This document shows positions 6,372 to 8,127 of a DNA stretch of 8,127 bases, piece by piece (position 1 is the stretch's first letter; each line of letters starts with the position of its first letter). The notes under the pieces are model-generated. The model was not told the DNA's origin. It did no database searches and saw nothing but the letters and a program-made list of their open reading frames with translations. Position numbers and translations under genes: made by a program. Where the stretch lies: positions 1 through 8,127 of the forward strand of contig JAIJUV010000109.1 in the NCBI GenBank assembly GCA_022732315.1, given 5' to 3'. Source of the stretch: Prevotella sp. GTDB lineage: Bacteria; Bacteroidota; Bacteroidia; Bacteroidales; Bacteroidaceae.

Positions 6372-7094
6372 TTATGATTTCCGGGCAGATTCTTCAGAAG
6401 ATTTCCCTGATGAAGATTTCTCTGATGAAGATTTCTCTGATGAAGATGACTTATCAGAAGATTTCTTCTTTCCCTCTCCCAGCTCTTCCAATTCCTTACG
6501 GCAGAAGATGAGCATGGCGATGATACCCACGCTGACACATGAATCCGCGAAATTGAACACAGGGTCGAAGAACGTGCCCTTCTGTCCACCCCATATTGGG
6601 AACCACTCCGGCCACGTATAGGTGAAGAACGGGAAGCGGAACATATCCACCACCTTGCCCATGAAGAAAGGCGCATAACCTTCACCAAACGGCACCTGGT
6701 AAGCCACATAATAAGGCGAGGAAGCCGTGAACATCAAGCCATAGAACATGGAATCTATCATGTTGCCGATGGCGCCGGCGAGCACCAGTGCCACCAGGAA
6801 GATATAGACCAGGCGATGCTTGCCCTGCTTGATGATGCGGTGAAGATACCATACCAGGAAGATGATGGCTACCGAGCGCACGAGGCTCAGCCAGAACTTG
6901 CCGATGAACGACATGCCCCACGCCATACCGTTGTTCTCAATGAAATCGATAAAGAACCAGTCTGTAACACGAACAGACTCGCCAAGGCAAAAGTGGGTCT
7001 TGATGTACAGCTTAATCCATTGGTCGATGATAAGCAGCACAACCACCATTGCCGTGACGAGCCAGCCGATATGTAATTTACTTTTTTTCTCCAT
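6372..7094 (-). CDS. lspA: Lipoprotein signal peptidase (signal peptidase II)
   Basis: LspA is an inner-membrane aspartyl peptidase that removes the signal peptide of lipoproteins at the lipid-modified cysteine. The 240-residue protein shows the family motifs: IDQWIK (23-28), ENNGMAWG (53-60), GAIGNMIDS (107-115), KVVDMF (147-152) and FNFADSCVSVG (180-190). The catalytic aspartates should be D150 and D184. Four membrane spans are visible at about 10-27, 66-84, 94-113 and 183-198. The stretch between the third span and D150 is longer than in E. coli LspA, including an aromatic loop (MFTASSPYYVAYQVPF). Residues about 208-240 form an added cytoplasmic tail of Ser, Lys and Glu built from SSSEK repeats, which the core enzyme does not need. 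The gene starts only 3 bases after the DksA-like gene, suggesting translational coupling, and is followed by the DUF4296 lipoprotein gene. Confidence 0.95.
   Translation of the reverse strand: MEKKSKLHIGWLVTAMVVVLLIIDQWIKLYIKTHFCLGESVRVTDWFFIDFIENNGMAWGMSFIGKFWLSLVRSVAIIFLVWYLHRIIKQGKHRLVYIFLVALVLAGAIGNMIDSMFYGLMFTASSPYYVAYQVPFGEGYAPFFMGKVVDMFRFPFFTYTWPEWFPIWGGQKGTFFDPVFNFADSCVSVGIIAMLIFCRKELEELGEGKKKSSDKSSSSEKSSSEKSSSGKSSEESARKS
6400..6444. repeat. Three tandem 15-base units in the lspA 3' end
   Basis: The plus strand shows GATTTCCCTGATGAA (6400-6414), then GATTTCTCTGATGAA twice (6415-6429 and 6430-6444), differing at one base. Weaker units flank it on both sides (for example 6445-6459). 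On the coding strand each unit adds five residues of the SSSEK or SSSGK type to the LspA tail. Because the unit is a multiple of three, gain or loss of copies would keep the frame. Confidence 0.9.
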
Positions 7095-7097
7095 TTA

Positions 7098-7481
7098 TTA
7101 TTTCTTTCTAGCCTCTTTGGAAGCTACACTCAATGTGGCATGAGGTACAGCACGCAAGCGCTCCTTAGGAATCAGCTCGCCAGTCTCGCGGTCGATGCCG
7201 TAAGTCTTGTTCTGGATGCGAACCAACGCTGCCTCCAATCCCTTGATAAACTTCTGCTGGCGCTGTGCCATCTGGATAATCTCCTCCTTGCTCTGCGCCT
7301 CGCTTCCCTCCTCCAGGGCCTTGTAGGTTGGTGATGTATCTACCACATCATTACTGTCTGAATGGTTCAGCTGAGCCATACACTCGCGGTAAGTCTGCTT
7401 TGCCACTTTCAATTTCTCTTCAATAATAGCGCGGAACTCCTCGAGATCCTTGTCGCTATAACGTGCCTTTTCGTTAGCCAT
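7098..7481 (-). CDS. DksA/TraR-family regulator lacking the zinc-finger cysteines
   Basis: A 127-residue member of the DksA/TraR family. Such proteins enter the RNA polymerase secondary channel and, often with ppGpp, alter transcription initiation. Residues about 9-40 and 60-91 form the two helices of the coiled coil. The tip holds DVVDTS (45-50), corresponding to the DxxDxA tip motif of E. coli DksA with Ser in place of the last Ala. The C-terminal globular part, YGIDRETGELIPKERLRAVPHATLSVASK (described as 94-122), aligns clearly with the DksA zinc finger. However, the four cysteine positions are Asp97, Thr100, Ser118 and Ser121, so zinc cannot be bound in the usual way. The only cysteine is Cys34. 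The ATG at 7481 fits the family start. It opens the tight gene run and ends 3 bases before lspA; 114 bases separate it from ileS. Confidence 0.9.
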   Translation of the reverse strand: MANEKARYSDKDLEEFRAIIEEKLKVAKQTYRECMAQLNHSDSNDVVDTSPTYKALEEGSEAQSKEEIIQMAQRQQKFIKGLEAALVRIQNKTYGIDRETGELIPKERLRAVPHATLSVASKEARKK

Positions 7482-7533
7482 AGATGTTTCTTTAAACGTT
7501 ATAAAGTTATTAATTTTTTAAAAGGTTAAGGAA

Positions 7534-7583
7534 TAGAAGTTAGAAGCAAGTAGCTTCGGATAACTCCTGACTCCTAACTTCTA
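7534..7583. repeat. Inverted repeat with nested hairpin after ileS
   Basis: TAGAAGTTAG (7534-7543) is the exact reverse complement of CTAACTTCTA (7574-7583). Inside the 30-base loop, GAAGC (7543-7547) pairs with GCTTC (7553-7557) across a 5-base loop, overlapping the outer arm by one base. It begins 12 bases beyond the ileS stop in the direction of transcription. The minus strand after it reads CCTTAACCTTTTAAAAAATT, so it could act as a weak terminator or attenuator between ileS and the DksA-like gene. The T-run is not well placed, so this role is uncertain. Confidence 0.55.
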
Positions 7584-7589
7584 ACTCCT
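7562..7589. repeat. Four tandem 7-base repeats (AACTCCT type)
   Basis: Four adjacent 7-base units, AACTCCT, GACTCCT, AACTTCT and AACTCCT, lie just beyond the ileS stop codon. Their complement (AGAAGTT) also appears at 7535-7541, which produces the inverted repeat there. The rest of the 114-base spacer (7482-7533) is A/T-rich with no clear promoter box. Confidence 0.8.
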
Positions 7590-7595
7590 ATTTAT

Positions 7596-8127
7596 TTAAT
7601 TCTTCTCTACGAGAATGTTCAACTTAAAGTCATCAAACTCGGTCTCAACACCTGCGTTGTCACCGATTTCGATGCTGTCTGCCAATACCTGACCCTTGAT
7701 GTAGTCGCCGAATGCCTCGATGGCTGCGTTGGTCTCCTCGTTGGAAGCCACTGTCACCTTGATGCGGTCGGTAATCTCCAAACCAGTCTCCTTGCGGAGG
7801 TTCTGGATACGGTTGATCAGCTCACGAGCCATACCCTCCTTCTTCAATTCAGGAGTCAACTCTACCTCAAGTGCCACGGTCAGATTGCCCTCGTTAGATA
7901 CGAGCCATCCTGGGATATCCTCTGAGATAATCTCCACGTCGGCTACCTCTACCACGGCTTCCTGTCCGTCAATATTCAATGTGATGTTGCCTGCCTTCTC
8001 GAAGGCTGCAATCTGGTCCTGATCCAGTGCTGACATCTGGGCAGCAACACCCTTCATCAGCTTGCCGAACTTCTTACCCATCACTCTGAAGTTACACTTC
8101 ACCTTCTTTACGAGAATGCCCTGACCC
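7596..8127 (-). CDS. ileS: Isoleucyl-tRNA synthetase, C-terminal part
   Basis: The frame is open to the right edge of the window; the GTG at 8102 is internal, since the codons before it (reading GQGILVKK) continue the protein. About 176 C-terminal residues are present. IleRS attaches isoleucine to its tRNA in the cytoplasm. The visible part is the C-terminal region of the long, eukaryote-like IleRS type (DUF5915 region). It has KVKCNFRVMGKKFGKLMKGV, a GWLVSNEGNLTVALEVEL segment, and the diagnostic ELINRIQNLRKETGLEITDR. This type lacks the C-terminal zinc finger of E. coli IleRS and is often naturally less sensitive to mupirocin; that sensitivity cannot be judged from this fragment. The catalytic HIGH and KMSKS motifs lie outside the window. 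The gene ends 114 bases before the DksA-like gene. Confidence 0.92.
   Translation of the reverse strand, partial: GQGILVKKVKCNFRVMGKKFGKLMKGVAAQMSALDQDQIAAFEKAGNITLNIDGQEAVVEVADVEIISEDIPGWLVSNEGNLTVALEVELTPELKKEGMARELINRIQNLRKETGLEITDRIKVTVASNEETNAAIEAFGDYIKGQVLADSIEIGDNAGVETEFDDFKLNILVEKN

Noticed and set aside
7502..7509. TAACTTTA on the minus strand as a Bacteroidetes -7 box for the DksA-like gene
   Set aside because: One base off the consensus, and no TTTG box at the expected 19 to 21 base distance.

Overview
The window looks like a piece of chromosome from a gut Bacteroidales bacterium, most likely a Prevotella/Segatella relative. This rests on the family mix (DUF4296 lipoprotein, secreted C69 peptidase, clostripain-type C11 peptidase, GYF_2-domain membrane protein, IleRS with a eukaryote-like C-terminus), on the order ileS - dksA/traR-like - lspA - DUF4296 that I associate with this order, and on the lack of clear Shine-Dalgarno sequences before the genes. 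The genus is an inference; no rRNA or other marker is present.

Left part (1-2436, plus strand): the 3' end of a C11 (clostripain family) cysteine peptidase with both catalytic motifs intact (1-1026). It is followed by a gene-free spacer of about 310 bases dominated by one long imperfect palindrome built from four copies of a GC-rich module (1062-1299). Then comes a 366-residue membrane protein (1336-2436) with an N-terminal GYF_2 domain, an Asn/Gln/Gly/Phe repeat tract, one membrane span and a coiled-coil tail. A strong hairpin at 2473-2514 lies between this gene and the convergent minus-strand genes and can serve both sides.

Right part (8127 down to 2527, minus strand): a compact run of seven genes in transcription order. 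They are ileS (3' end only), a DksA/TraR-like regulator that has lost all four zinc-binding cysteines, lspA (signal peptidase II), a DUF4296 lipoprotein, an unrecognised 71-residue protein, nadC (quinolinate phosphoribosyltransferase) and a secreted C69 dipeptidase. Gaps from the regulator onward are 3 to 29 bases, so the last six genes are probably one transcription unit. A 114-base spacer with 7-base tandem repeats and an inverted repeat separates ileS from the rest. LspA matures lipoproteins, and its downstream neighbour is itself a predicted lipoprotein; the other genes serve translation, RNA polymerase control, NAD synthesis and peptide degradation.

No CRISPR array, transposase, integrase, tRNA or rRNA was found. 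Most of the window is ordinary housekeeping sequence. The observations most worth a second look are the long palindrome, the cysteine-free DksA-like protein, the repeat-rich GYF_2 protein and the repeat-built tail of LspA.
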